From Mycolicibacter longobardus (GTDB taxonomy: Bacteria > Actinomycetota > Actinomycetes > Mycobacteriales > Mycobacteriaceae): a stretch of DNA of 64,000 nt. Where the stretch lies: assembly GCF_002102265.1 (NCBI RefSeq), contig NZ_LQPG01000020.1:56706-120705 (forward strand), in the 5' to 3' direction. Within the stretch, counting starts at the first letter, position 1, and every line of letters begins with the position of its first letter. Made by a program: the position numbers and the translations under genes. The notes under the pieces are model-generated. The model saw only the letters and a list, made by a program, of their open reading frames with translations. It had not been told where the DNA came from and ran no database searches. Below, one piece after another: positions 8,126 through 17,574 of this stretch.

Positions 8126-8601
8126 GTTCTCGCAGCGCCCGCGTCATCATCGCCTCCACCCGCGCCGCGGCCGGGGAATACGCCGACCGCACCGGGCCGA
8201 TCATCGCCGACTGGCTGGCGCAACGCGGCTTCGCCCCGGTGCAGCCGGAGGTCGTGCCCGACGGCGAGCCGGTCGGGGTGGCGCTGCGGGCCGCGGTGGC
8301 CGCCCGTGCCGACCTGATCATCACCTCCGGTGGAACCGGGATCTCGCCGACCGACGACACCCCGGCGCAGACGGCGGCGGTGCTGGACTACGAGGTTCCC
8401 GGCCTGGCCGACGCCATCCGCTGGTCCGGCCTGCCCAAGGTGCCGACATCGGTGCTGTCCCGCGGCGTGTGCGGCGTGGCCGGGCGGACCCTGATCGTCA
8501 ACCTGCCCGGCTCGTCCGGCGGGGTGCGCGACGGGCTCGGCGTGCTGGCCGACGTCCTGGATCATGCGCTGGACCAGCTCGCCGGGGGAGATCACCCGTG
8601 A
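8122..8601 (+). CDS. mog: Mog, molybdopterin adenylyltransferase-type protein
   Basis: A 159-residue MogA/MoaB-family protein that adenylylates molybdopterin before molybdenum insertion. The nucleotide-binding signature [14 protein letters not shown] (about residues 70-83) and the downstream [21 protein letters not shown] are both present. It is translationally coupled to moaC2 and to moaE2 by 4-nt GTGA overlaps on either side, a three-gene operon as in M. tuberculosis Rv0864-Rv0866. Confidence 0.96.
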   Translation: MSSRSARVIIASTRAAAGEYADRTGPIIADWLAQRGFAPVQPEVVPDGEPVGVALRAAVAARADLIITSGGTGISPTDDTPAQTAAVLDYEVPGLADAIRWSGLPKVPTSVLSRGVCGVAGRTLIVNLPGSSGGVRDGLGVLADVLDHALDQLAGGDHP

Positions 8602-9035
8602 CGCGCACCGGCGCGCTGGTGCTGCGGGCGGCCGTCACCGAGCAGCCCATCGTGCTGTCCGAGCACGAGGACCTGGTGGGCCACCGGGCCGCCGGCGCGA
8701 TCGTGGGATTCGTGGGGATGATCCGCGATCACGACCACGGCCGCGAGGTGACCCGGCTGGAGTATTCCGCGCACCCGTCGGCGCCGCAGGTGATGGCCGA
8801 CGTGCTGGCCGAGATCGCCGACCAGGCTGTCGGCGTGCGCGCGCTGGCGGCCAGCCACCGGATCGGCGTCCTGCATATCGGTGATGCCGCGCTGGTGGCC
8901 GCTGTGGCGGCCGATCACCGCCGGGAGGCGTTCGAGGCCTGCGCGCTCCTGGTCGACACCATCAAGGCGCGGCTACCGGTGTGGAAGCACCAGTTCTTCG
9001 CCGACGACACCGAGGAATGGGTCGGCTCGGCTTAG
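8598..9035 (+). CDS. moaE2: MoaE2, molybdopterin synthase large subunit
   Basis: A 145-residue MoaE that forms the molybdopterin synthase heterotetramer with MoaD. Signatures: [28 protein letters not shown] (about residues 35-62), [12 protein letters not shown], and the catalytic-lysine region [24 protein letters not shown] near the C-terminus. Start GTG at 8598 overlaps the mog stop. The cognate small subunit moaD2 is 1.5 kb away on the opposite strand. Confidence 0.96.
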   Translation: MTRTGALVLRAAVTEQPIVLSEHEDLVGHRAAGAIVGFVGMIRDHDHGREVTRLEYSAHPSAPQVMADVLAEIADQAVGVRALAASHRIGVLHIGDAALVAAVAADHRREAFEACALLVDTIKARLPVWKHQFFADDTEEWVGSA

Positions 9036-9040
9036 CCGGA

Positions 9041-9084
9041 CACGAAAAAGCGGGGGCCGGTGATCCGGCCCCCGCTTTTTCGTG
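9041..9084. terminator. Bidirectional terminator between moaE2 and rpfA
   Basis: Perfect 20-bp arms (9041-9060 and 9065-9084) around a TGAT loop, GC-rich in the middle with AAAAAG/CTTTTT near the base. This makes it an intrinsic terminator for both converging genes. Confidence 0.93.
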
Positions 9085-9113
9085 GCTCTGCTTTAGCGAC
9101 GATCCGCCTGCGG

Positions 9114-10238
<1,125 letters not shown>

Positions 10239-10473
10239 GGGTGAAGAAAGGTGAATCGACCGGAAGATTTTCGATACACCCGGAGATGTACCGTAACCGG
10301 TCTTACCCGCCGCGTCATCCTTTGCGCTCCGGGGTGTTTTCATCGCTTGTTCTTCTAAAAACACCAGGAACCGCCGGTGTTTGCGCAGGTCAGAACCCAC
10401 TCCACCAAGCTGTTGTCGGTCCGTGATCAATTCGTTATGTGACGTAGATCATGTTATCCGCCGGGTTTGATTC
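10239..10473. other. Non-coding stretch upstream of the rpfA riboswitch
   Basis: No gene is seen. It must hold the rpfA promoter and any moaD2 terminator. Visible structure: an inverted repeat GGTGTTTT...AAAACACC (about 10337-10368) and a CRP-like sequence at 10438-10453. The region is more AT-rich than its surroundings. Confidence 0.6.
10438..10453. promoter_or_regulatory. Possible CRP (cAMP receptor protein) site
   Basis: TGTGACGTAGATCATG has a perfect left half-site and a partly matching right half-site of the TGTGA-N6-TCACA consensus. Mycobacterial CRP is known to control rpfA in M. tuberculosis, which supports the idea. The site is about 200 nt upstream of the riboswitch, rather far for direct activation. 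Confidence 0.35.
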
Positions 10474-10518
10474 GGCGGTCCAGCTTCGTCTCTCCTTCGT
10501 CGAGCCTCGCTAACCGCC
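10474..10518 (-). repeat. Interspersed 57-bp-family repeat overlapping the moaD2 stop codon
   Basis: A 45-bp copy that lacks one base in each inverted end compared with other copies. Its first six bases, GGCGGT on the minus strand, are the codons for the last two glycines of MoaD2. The missing C (GGCGGTTAG instead of GGCGGTTCAG) creates the TAG stop directly after them. Confidence 0.85.
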
Positions 10519-10776
10519 GGCGAACGGGGGCAGTACGTCGACCGTCTCGCCCGGTCGCAACGCCGCCGAGTGGTCGCGCACAGCGACCCCGTCGCGCAGA
10601 TAGGAGCATCGGGTCAGCACGCTCGCGAGCCGCTCGTTGCGGCCTGCGAGAGCCTCGGCCAGGGCGGCCACGCCTGCCCCCGACGGCACGCGGACCGTCT
10701 CGGAATCGGTGCCGGCGGCCGCCTGCGCCGCGGCGAAGTAGCGGACGGTCACCGCGACGCCGGTCTGTTGATTCAT
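10510..10776 (-). CDS. moaD2: MoaD2, molybdopterin synthase sulfur-carrier subunit
   Basis: An 88-residue ubiquitin-fold sulfur carrier: begins MNQQTGVAVTVRYFAAAQAA and ends VDVLPPFAGG. The C-terminal Gly-Gly is adenylated and thiocarboxylated to deliver sulfur to cyclic pyranopterin monophosphate. The stop codon lies within an interspersed repeat whose first codons supply the Gly-Gly. It follows moaA2 with a 3-nt gap, so the two form an operon. Confidence 0.95.
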   Translation of the reverse strand: MNQQTGVAVTVRYFAAAQAAAGTDSETVRVPSGAGVAALAEALAGRNERLASVLTRCSYLRDGVAVRDHSAALRPGETVDVLPPFAGG

Positions 10777-10779
10777 GGG

Positions 10780-11922
10780 TCAGCCGCCGATCGCACTCAT
10801 CGGGCGGTCCGGCTGGATGAAGTCCGGATTGTTGATGCCATGTCCGGCTTTCTTCGTCCACATCGCGGCCCGCCAGGCCTGCTCGATGGTGGCGTCGTCG
10901 GCGCCGTTTCGCAGCAGCGCCCGCAGATCGGACTCCTCGGCGGAGAACAGGCAGTTGCGGATCTGACCGTCGGCGGTGAGGCGGGTCCGGTCGCAGCTTC
11001 CGCAGAATGGGCGCGATACCGAGGCGATGATCCCGAAAGTACCGAGCGGGGTGGCTGAGTCTTCTGAGCCCTCGTGCACCAGCCACAGCTCGGCCGGCGC
11101 GGAACCACGTGGCGTCGGATCGTGGCGCAGCACGAACCGGGCCTGCACCGCCTCCAAGATCTGCTCGAGGTTGAGCCCGCCGTCGCGGGTCCAGCGGTGT
11201 TCGGCATCCAGCGGCATCATCTCGATCACCCGCAACTGGTAACCGCGCTGCAGGCAGAAACGCAGCAGGTTGACGATGTCCTCGCCAGTGATCTTGGGGT
11301 CGAGCACGGCATTGACCTTGATCGGCGCCATGCCGGCCCGCGCGGCCGCGTCCAGGCCGGCAAGCACGTCGGGCAGCCGGTCTCGCCGGGTGATCTCGGC
11401 GAAGTGGGCCCGGTCGACGGTGTCCAGCGAGACGTTGATCCGGTCCAGGCCCGCCGCCACCAGGGCGCCGGCCCGGCGCGCCAGCCCCAGGCCGTTGGTG
11501 GTCAACGCGATCTCGGGCCGAGGCCGCAGGGCTGCCGCCGCGGCCACCACGTCCTCGAGGTGCCGGGCCAGCAGCGGCTCGCCGCCGGTGAATCGGATGT
11601 CGGTGATCCCCAGCCGGGTGACGCCGATGCGCATCAGCCGGATCAGCTCGTCGTCGGTCAGCAGGTGCGGGCTGGGAATCCAGTCCAGGCCCTCGGCCGG
11701 CATGCAATAGGTACAGCGCAGGTTGCACCGGTCGGTCAGGGATATGCGCAGATCGGTGTGGACCCGCCCGAACGTGTCGACCAGGGGCCCGGAGGTCGGC
11801 ATCGGCGCGGTGATGGCCCGCTCCACGGCTTCATGGAAGGCATTGCGGGCGGCGTTCCGCCGGTCCGTGTCGGCAGCGTCCACCCGCGGTGGTGTGCGCA
11901 GACCCGGCTGCCTCAACGTCAT
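10780..11922 (-). CDS. moaA2: MoaA2, GTP 3',8-cyclase
   Basis: A 380-residue radical SAM enzyme that starts molybdenum cofactor synthesis by rearranging GTP. The radical SAM cluster motif is CNLRCTYC (Cys66, Cys70, Cys73). RFTGGEPLLARHLED is the SAM-binding GGEP motif. The C-terminal second cluster ligands are in PFCGSCDRTRLTADGQIRNC, and the protein ends in the family's functional Gly-Gly (SAIGG). About 45 N-terminal residues precede the domain and may partly be an over-long start. Its partner MoaC2 is encoded 3 kb away on the other strand. Confidence 0.96.
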   Translation of the reverse strand: MTLRQPGLRTPPRVDAADTDRRNAARNAFHEAVERAITAPMPTSGPLVDTFGRVHTDLRISLTDRCNLRCTYCMPAEGLDWIPSPHLLTDDELIRLMRIGVTRLGITDIRFTGGEPLLARHLEDVVAAAAALRPRPEIALTTNGLGLARRAGALVAAGLDRINVSLDTVDRAHFAEITRRDRLPDVLAGLDAAARAGMAPIKVNAVLDPKITGEDIVNLLRFCLQRGYQLRVIEMMPLDAEHRWTRDGGLNLEQILEAVQARFVLRHDPTPRGSAPAELWLVHEGSEDSATPLGTFGIIASVSRPFCGSCDRTRLTADGQIRNCLFSAEESDLRALLRNGADDATIEQAWRAAMWTKKAGHGINNPDFIQPDRPMSAIGG

Positions 11923-12137
11923 GTCCGTATCCGATTCGGTGGGCGGGAGAGCGACCGGATCGATACTCGGCGTCCGGCGCAGATCTCCGTCAGCGGCGCC
12001 CCCAGCCTACCGAGGAAACCTGGGTGCTTTGCGGGTTGTCGGCCGAGTAAGATCAGCAGTCGACGCGTCCTGCGCAGGCGGGACGCTTCATTTGTGTAGA
12101 CCCCGTACGTGATCAGCAAGACAAGCAGGTGAGACCA

Positions 12138-12548
12138 GTGCCGACCGGCAAGGTGAAGTGGTACGACGCCGCGAAGGGCTTCGGCTTCCTGTCCCAGGAG
12201 GAAGGCGAGGACGTCTACGTCCGGGCCTCGGCCCTGCCGGACGGTGTGGAGGGTCTCAAGGCGGGCCAGCGGGTCGAGTTCGGCGTCGCCGCCGGCCGCC
12301 GCGGACCGCAGGCGCTGACGCTGAAGCTGATCGACCCGCCGCCGAGCCTGTCGCGGACCCGTCGCGAGGCCGTTCCGGCCGAGCACCGGCACAGCCCCGA
12401 CGAACTGCACGGCATGGTCGAGGACATGATCACCCTGCTGGAAGGCACGGTGCAGCCGGAGCTGCGCAAGGGGCGTTACCCGGACCGCAAGACCGCCCGG
12501 CAGATCTCCGAGGTGGTCAAGGCCGTGGCCCGGGAGCTCGACGCCTAG
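12138..12548 (+). CDS. cspB: CspB, cold-shock-domain protein with C-terminal extension
   Basis: A 136-residue protein: a cold-shock domain (about residues 1-68) with RNP motifs KGFGFL and DVYVRAS, then a helical extension of about 65 residues ([21 protein letters not shown]...) characteristic of the mycobacterial Rv0871 group. GTG at 12138 is chosen because the family begins [10 protein letters not shown] and AGGTGAG lies just upstream. Cold-shock domains bind single-stranded nucleic acid as RNA chaperones. Confidence 0.92.
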   Translation: MPTGKVKWYDAAKGFGFLSQEEGEDVYVRASALPDGVEGLKAGQRVEFGVAAGRRGPQALTLKLIDPPPSLSRTRREAVPAEHRHSPDELHGMVEDMITLLEGTVQPELRKGRYPDRKTARQISEVVKAVARELDA

Positions 12549-12641
12549 GTCGTCGCGGGCCGGCCTGTGGTGCCGGCGTTTGGTTTGACACCAACTGGTT
12601 AATCCCGGAGGCAACGGTCCGGGGTTCTCAGGAGGTGTCCG

Positions 12642-14588
12642 ATGGCACAGCAGACGCAGGTCAGCGAGGAGCAAGCACGCGCAGTCGCCGAGGAGTCGCG
12701 CGAAAGCGGCTGGGATAAACCTTCTTTCGCCAAGGGGCTGTTCCTCGGTCGGTTTCCGTTGCCGCTCATCCACCCGTTTCCCCGGCCGTCGGATGACGAC
12801 GCGGTGCGCACCGAGGAGTTTCTGGGCAGGCTGCGGGAATTTCTGGGCGGCGTCGACGGCGCGGCCATCGAACGAGACGCCCAGATTCCCGACGACTGCG
12901 TCAAAGGGCTGGCCGAGCTCGGTTGTTTCGGGCTGAAGATCCCCGCCGAGTACGGCGGTCTGGGTATGTCGCAGATCGCCTACAACCGGGCGCTGGTGAT
13001 GGTGTCGAGTGTGAATCCCAGTCTCGGGGCACTGCTGAGCGCGCATCAGTCGATCGGGGTGCCTGAACCGCTCAAGCTGGCCGGCACCGACGAGCAGAAG
13101 AAGGCGTTCCTGCCGCGGTGCGCGGCCGGGGCGATCTCGGCGTTCCTGCTGACCGAGCCGGACGTGGGCTCGGATCCGGCCCGGCTGGCCTCCACCGCGA
13201 CACCGATCGAGGACGGCGCCGCCTATGAGCTCGACGGGGTGAAACTGTGGACCACCAATGGTGTGGTGGCCGAGCTGCTGGTGGTGATGGCCCGGGTGCC
13301 CAAGGGCGACGGGCATAGGGGAGGCATCAGCGCCTTCGTGGTGGAAGCCGATTCGCCCGGGATCACCGTGGAACGCCGTAACCAGTTCATGGGGCTGCGC
13401 GGCATCGAGAACGGCGTGACCCGGCTGCATCGGGTTCGGGTGCCTGCCGAGAACCTGGTCGGGCGGGAGGGCGACGGCCTCAAGATCGCGCTGACCACCC
13501 TCAACGCCGGACGCTTGGCCATCCCCGCGATGGCGACCGGATCGGCGAAATGGTCGCTGAAGATCGCCCGGGAGTGGTCCCGCGAACGGGTCCAGTGGGG
13601 CAAGGCGGTCGGCGAGCATGAGGCCGTCGCCAAGAAGATCGCGTTCATCGCCGCCACCAGCTACGCCTTGGAGGCGGTTCTGGAACTGTCCGGTCAGATG
13701 GCCGACGAGGGCCGCAACGACATCCGGATCGAGGCGGCGCTGGCCAAGTTGTGGTCCAGCGAGATGGCCTGCGTTGTCGCCGACGAGCTGCTGCAGATTC
13801 GCGGTGGGCGCGGCTATGAGACCGCCGAGTCGCTTGCGGCGCGCGGAGAACGCGCGGTGCCGGTGGAACAGCTGGTGCGGGACCTGCGGATCAACCGGAT
13901 CTTCGAAGGGTCCAGCGAGATCATGCGCCTGTTGATCGCGCGCGAGGCCGTCGACGCCCACCTGAGTGCCGCCGGGGAGCTGGCCAACCCCAAGGCCGAT
14001 CTGCGGCAGAAGGCCAAGTCCGCCGTCGATGCCAGCGGGTTCTACGCAAAGTGGTTGCCGCAACTGGTTTTCGGGGAAGGGCAACGGCCCACCGGGTACC
14101 ACGAGTTCGGCCGATTGGCGACGCATCTGCGCTTCGTCGAACGGCACTCACGCAAGCTGGCGCGAAACACCTTCTACGGCATGGCCCGGTGGCAGGCCGG
14201 CATGGAGAAGAAGCAGGGGTTCCTCGGGCGTGTCGTGGATATCGGGGCGGAGCTGTTCGCTATGGCAGCCGCGTGCGTGCGCGCAGAGGCGCAGCGAGTG
14301 GCCGGCCGGGCCCAAGGCGAGCACGCCTATCAGCTGGCCGACGCGTTCTGCGAGCAGTCCCGGCTGCGGGTCGAGGCGTTGTTCGCCGCGTTGTGGACCA
14401 ACACCGACAGCACGGACGCCCAGTTGGCCCACGCGGTGCTGCAGGATCACCACACCTGGCTCGAAGAGGGCATCCTCGATCCCTCCGAGGGCACCGGACC
14501 ATGGATCGCCCACTGGGAACCGGGCGCGTCGGCCGAATCCGATCTGGCCCGGCGCGTGCTGGCGGGCTCCACCGCGCACCGCGCCTGA
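12642..14588 (+). CDS. fadE10: FadE10, acyl-CoA dehydrogenase
   Basis: A 648-residue flavoprotein of the acyl-CoA dehydrogenase family, longer than the usual 380-400 because of N- and C-terminal extensions, as in Rv0873. The FAD-binding core includes AFLLTEPDVGSDPARLAS, LDGVKLWTTNG, FMGLRGIENGVTRLHRVRVP and RGGRGYETAESL. RINRIFEGSSEIMRLLIARE is the helix motif before the C-terminal domain. It probably catalyses the first beta-oxidation step on an unidentified acyl-CoA. A good GGAGG lies before the ATG at 12642. Rv0872c (PE_PGRS15), present at this place in M. tuberculosis, is absent. Confidence 0.93.
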   Translation: MAQQTQVSEEQARAVAEESRESGWDKPSFAKGLFLGRFPLPLIHPFPRPSDDDAVRTEEFLGRLREFLGGVDGAAIERDAQIPDDCVKGLAELGCFGLKIPAEYGGLGMSQIAYNRALVMVSSVNPSLGALLSAHQSIGVPEPLKLAGTDEQKKAFLPRCAAGAISAFLLTEPDVGSDPARLASTATPIEDGAAYELDGVKLWTTNGVVAELLVVMARVPKGDGHRGGISAFVVEADSPGITVERRNQFMGLRGIENGVTRLHRVRVPAENLVGREGDGLKIALTTLNAGRLAIPAMATGSAKWSLKIAREWSRERVQWGKAVGEHEAVAKKIAFIAATSYALEAVLELSGQMADEGRNDIRIEAALAKLWSSEMACVVADELLQIRGGRGYETAESLAARGERAVPVEQLVRDLRINRIFEGSSEIMRLLIAREAVDAHLSAAGELANPKADLRQKAKSAVDASGFYAKWLPQLVFGEGQRPTGYHEFGRLATHLRFVERHSRKLARNTFYGMARWQAGMEKKQGFLGRVVDIGAELFAMAAACVRAEAQRVAGRAQGEHAYQLADAFCEQSRLRVEALFAALWTNTDSTDAQLAHAVLQDHHTWLEEGILDPSEGTGPWIAHWEPGASAESDLARRVLAGSTAHRA

Positions 14589-14600
14589 GTCAGCGAGCAA

Positions 14601-14642
14601 TTGGTCTGACCACTAGACCTCTGACCAATCTGGCGTTAGGGT
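14601..14642 (+). promoter_or_regulatory. Operator and leaderless promoter of the GntR gene
   Basis: A TTGGTC...GACCAA inverted repeat (14601-14606 and 14623-14628) includes the compact palindrome TGGTCTGACCA (14602-14612), which resembles FadR-subfamily GntR operators (TGGTNxACCA). A -10-like TAGGGT at 14637-14642 lies 7 nt before the ATG at 14650. The transcript would begin at the start codon, and the operator would cover the -35 region, consistent with autorepression. Confidence 0.65.
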
Positions 14643-14649
14643 GGGGCTC

Positions 14650-15372
14650 ATGGCCCTGCAGCCGATCACCCGGCAGTCCATACCTGACGAGATCTTCGCC
14701 CAACTCGCCCGTCAGGTGCTCACGGGCGACCGGACGCCGGGGGAGACCCTGCCCAGCGAGCGGACCCTGTCCGAGGCGCTCGGGGTATCGCGGGCCGCCG
14801 TTCGGGAAGCGCTGAGTCGCCTGGACCGCGCGAACCTCATCCACGTCCGCCAGGGCGGATCCACCGTGGTCCGCGATTTCCGCGCCGAGGCCGGTTTCGA
14901 CGTGCTGCCGCTGCTGCTCGCGCACGGCGGCGACGTGGACCGTGCCACGTTGGCCAGCGTGATCGAGGCCCGCGCCATCATCGGTCCGCAGGTGGCCGCG
15001 CTGGCGGCTGCTCGCGCCGACGATGACGCCCGTGCCCGTCTGCACACCCTGGTCGCCGAGCTGGCGGCGGAAGCCGACCCCGTGCAACGGATGTGGCGTG
15101 CCCTTGGGTTCTGGGAGCTCATCGTGGACAGCGCCGACTCGATCGCGTTCCGGCTGCTGTTCAACACCTTGCGTCACGCGTACGTCCCCGCACTCGACGT
15201 GCTCGTCAACGTGATGGCCGCCGAGGTCGACGATATCGGGCACTACCGATCGCTCGCGGAGGCCATTGGCGCCGGCGACCAGGAAGCCGCCCGCCGGACC
15301 GCCGCGGCGATGCTCGGACTGGGCAGCTCCGCCTTCACCGAACTCATCAAGGCGCTGGAGGACCAGCGATGA
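14650..15372 (+). CDS. GntR/FadR-family transcriptional regulator
   Basis: A 240-residue regulator. The N-terminal winged helix (about residues 10-70) includes LARQVLTGDRTPGETLPSER and TLSEALGVSRAAVREALSRL, the recognition helix, then HVRQGGSTVV. The C-terminal all-helical FCD-type ligand domain carries scattered metal-ligand-like residues (ALGFWELIVDSAD, HAYVPALD). FadR-like proteins sense acyl-CoA or organic acids. It overlaps the hydroxylase gene by 4 nt (ATGA) and probably controls that operon, and possibly the neighbouring fadE10. Confidence 0.88.
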   Translation: MALQPITRQSIPDEIFAQLARQVLTGDRTPGETLPSERTLSEALGVSRAAVREALSRLDRANLIHVRQGGSTVVRDFRAEAGFDVLPLLLAHGGDVDRATLASVIEARAIIGPQVAALAAARADDDARARLHTLVAELAAEADPVQRMWRALGFWELIVDSADSIAFRLLFNTLRHAYVPALDVLVNVMAAEVDDIGHYRSLAEAIGAGDQEAARRTAAAMLGLGSSAFTELIKALEDQR

Positions 15373-16022
15373 CCCGCAAGCAGCTGACACTGCGTGAAGC
15401 ATTCGCCGAGTTCGCCCACCACCCAACCCCCTGGATGCTTCTCGCCTGGGTGGGCGCCCTGCTGGCGGCACGTCTGGCGGTGGGCGGCTGGTCTGTCGTC
15501 GATGTGATCATTTCCGTTGCGCTCGTCGGGTTTTCGCCTATGGGTGAATGGTTGATCCACACCGGAATCCTGCATTGGCGACCGCGCCAACTGGCGGGCG
15601 TCAAGATCGACTCCCGGCTGGCTCGCGACCACCGCCTGCATCACCGGGACCCGCGGGACATTCCGCTGATCTTCATTCCGTGGCGCAGTCTGATCGTGAT
15701 CATCGTCGGGCTGACGTCGCTGGCGCTTCTCGCACCCGGGAACACCGGAAAATGGCTGACGTTCGCGCTCACCATCGCGACGTTCCTGGTGTTCTACGAA
15801 TGGATTCACTACCTCGTCCACACCGATTACAAGCCGCGCCATGCGATCTACCGCGCGGTGTGGCGAAACCACCGGTACCACCACTTCAAGAACGAGAAGT
15901 ACTGGTTCACCGTGACCAGCTCCGGCACCGCGGACCGGCTGATGGGCACCTACCCGGACCCGCTCAAGGTCAAATCATCACCGACCGTGCGAAACCTGCA
16001 CGCGCCGACGGCAACCGGCTGA
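15369..16022 (+). CDS. Membrane fatty-acid hydroxylase / sterol desaturase-family diiron protein
   Basis: A 217-residue membrane protein with the eight-histidine pattern of the fatty-acid hydroxylase superfamily: HTGILH (residues 64-69), DHRLHH (87-92), HYLVH (147-151) and NHRYHH (167-172), set between about four hydrophobic segments. Members use a non-haem diiron centre and O2 to hydroxylate or desaturate lipids. It is translationally coupled to the GntR regulator, so the substrate may be the regulator's effector or a derivative. Confidence 0.88.
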   Translation: MTRKQLTLREAFAEFAHHPTPWMLLAWVGALLAARLAVGGWSVVDVIISVALVGFSPMGEWLIHTGILHWRPRQLAGVKIDSRLARDHRLHHRDPRDIPLIFIPWRSLIVIIVGLTSLALLAPGNTGKWLTFALTIATFLVFYEWIHYLVHTDYKPRHAIYRAVWRNHRYHHFKNEKYWFTVTSSGTADRLMGTYPDPLKVKSSPTVRNLHAPTATG

Positions 16023-16059
16023 CCAGCGCGTCGCCCGTGAACGTGGCACCCTGGTACTC

Positions 16060-17070
16060 ATGGCCAGCTACCTCGCCGGCGGCGATTTCCAGCGCGACAC
16101 CAACTACATCTCCACCCGGATCACCGCCGATGGGCGCGACGGGTATCCCGTCGAACCGGGCCGGTACCGGCTGGTCGTCGCGCGGGCCTGCCCGTGGGCC
16201 AATCGCACTATCATCGTGCGGCGGCTGCTCGGGCTGGAAAAGGTTATCTCCATAGGCTTTTGCGGGCCCACCCACGATCAGCGCAGCTGGACCTTCGACC
16301 TGGACCCCGGTGGCGTCGACCCGGTACTGCAGATCCCTCGGCTGCAGGACGCGTACTTCAAGCGCATTCCGGACTATCCCAAGGGCATTACCGTTCCGGC
16401 GATGGTCGATGTGCCCACCGGCGCGGTGGTCACCAACGACTTCGCCCAGATGACCCTGGACTTCTCCACCGAGTGGACGGCCTATCACCGTGACGGGGCT
16501 CCGCAGCTGTATCCCGAACCGCTGCGCGACGAGATCGACACGGTAGCCAGGCGGATCTACACCGAAATCAACAACGGGGTGTACCGGTGCGGGTTCGCCG
16601 GCACCCAGGAGGCCTACGACGCGGCCTACGACCGGCTTTTCACCGCGCTGGACTGGGTCAGCAACCGCTTGGCTGATCAGCGATACCTGGTGGGGGACAG
16701 CATCACCGAGGCCGATGTGCGACTGTTCACCACGCTGGCCCGGTTCGACCCGGTCTATCACGGACATTTCAAATGCAACCGGCAGAAGCTGTCCGAGATG
16801 CCGGTGCTGTGGGCCTACGCTCGGGATCTGTTTCAGACGCCCGGGTTCGGCGACACCACCGACTTCGTCCAGATCAAACAGCACTACTACATCGTGCACG
16901 CGGACATCAATCCGTCGCGGATCGTTCCCGATGGGCCGGATTTGGCGAATTGGCTCCTCCCGCATGGGCGAGAAGCGCTGGGCGGCAGGCCGTTCGGGGA
17001 CGGGGCCCCGCCGGGGCCGGTTCCGGCCGACGAGCGGGTGCCGGCCGGTCACGGAGCTCAGCAGCCCTAG
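16060..17070 (+). CDS. Xi-class glutathione S-transferase-like reductase (YqjG/ECM4 family)
   Basis: A 336-residue protein with the catalytic CPWA motif of glutathionyl-hydroquinone reductases (RACPWANRT, Cys44). A thioredoxin-fold segment is followed by the C-terminal helical domain (YRCGFAGTQEAYDAAYDRLFTALDWV, YLVGDSITEADVRLFTTLARFDPVYHGHFKCN). Mycobacteria make mycothiol rather than glutathione, so the thiol partner is probably different; that is inference. The last 45 residues are Gly/Pro-rich and probably disordered. It overlaps the convergent DUF2771 gene by 4 nt. Confidence 0.88.
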   Translation: MASYLAGGDFQRDTNYISTRITADGRDGYPVEPGRYRLVVARACPWANRTIIVRRLLGLEKVISIGFCGPTHDQRSWTFDLDPGGVDPVLQIPRLQDAYFKRIPDYPKGITVPAMVDVPTGAVVTNDFAQMTLDFSTEWTAYHRDGAPQLYPEPLRDEIDTVARRIYTEINNGVYRCGFAGTQEAYDAAYDRLFTALDWVSNRLADQRYLVGDSITEADVRLFTTLARFDPVYHGHFKCNRQKLSEMPVLWAYARDLFQTPGFGDTTDFVQIKQHYYIVHADINPSRIVPDGPDLANWLLPHGREALGGRPFGDGAPPGPVPADERVPAGHGAQQP

Positions 17071-17567
17071 CGGCGGCCCCAGAGCAGCCCCACCGCCCAT
17101 TCGGCGTGCGGTGCCGCGAACTGCTCGCCGGTGTCGCGATCGGTGACCAAGGTGAGTAGCTGTACCACCAGACCCCGCAGCGGACCGCGCTGCGGGTCCA
17201 CCGTCGGGACGGTCACCGCCAAGGTGCTGCCCGCTGGATACATCTTGTCGGTGGTGTCGGCCGGGTTGTCGTAGAGCCGCAGCAGCCGCCACGGCGCCCG
17301 GCCGATGGTGTCGTCGACCGCGAGTTGGATCGGATGGCGTGAGTCGACCGCCAGCTGGCCCCGCGACTCGGTCAGCATGCAGGCGTTGAGGTCGAGGACA
17401 TCGCAGTACAGGTAGGGGCCGGCGTGGGTGAGGTGCCCGTTGGAGTAGGCGCTGATCTGGGGCGGCGTCGGCTCGTCGGTTCGGCTGAACCACCAGGTGG
17501 CGAACCCGGCGAGCGCAGCCACCGCCACCACCAGCACCGTCAGCAGCACTGCCGTCGAGCGCTTCAC
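17067..17567 (-). CDS. DUF2771-family membrane-anchored protein (Rv0875c-like)
   Basis: A 166-residue protein with one N-terminal transmembrane segment (about residues 7-27) and an extracytoplasmic domain holding Cys residues (YLYCDVLDLNACML) that may pair. It matches the position and pattern of Rv0875c, annotated as DUF2771. It starts 7 nt after the stop of the MFS gene, which it follows in a two-gene operon. No function is established. Confidence 0.8.
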   Translation of the reverse strand: MKRSTAVLLTVLVVAVAALAGFATWWFSRTDEPTPPQISAYSNGHLTHAGPYLYCDVLDLNACMLTESRGQLAVDSRHPIQLAVDDTIGRAPWRLLRLYDNPADTTDKMYPAGSTLAVTVPTVDPQRGPLRGLVVQLLTLVTDRDTGEQFAAPHAEWAVGLLWGRR

Positions 17568-17574
17568 CTGTACG

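Noticed and set aside
8094..8600. Extended open frame starting upstream of moaE2
   Set aside because: The upstream part is an out-of-frame reading of moaC2 and mog; moaE2 starts at the GTG overlapping the mog stop.
11923..12137. Moco riboswitch upstream of moaA2
   Set aside because: I could not find the conserved blocks of the Moco RNA motif by eye in this 215-bp gap; a covariance search would decide.
11919..14147. Long open frame (742 codons) on the minus strand opposite fadE10 and cspB
   Set aside because: It is a shadow of the real plus-strand genes in high-GC DNA; its protein is low in hydrophobic cores, rich in Arg/Gly/His and without any motif, while fadE10 and cspB are clear orthologues.
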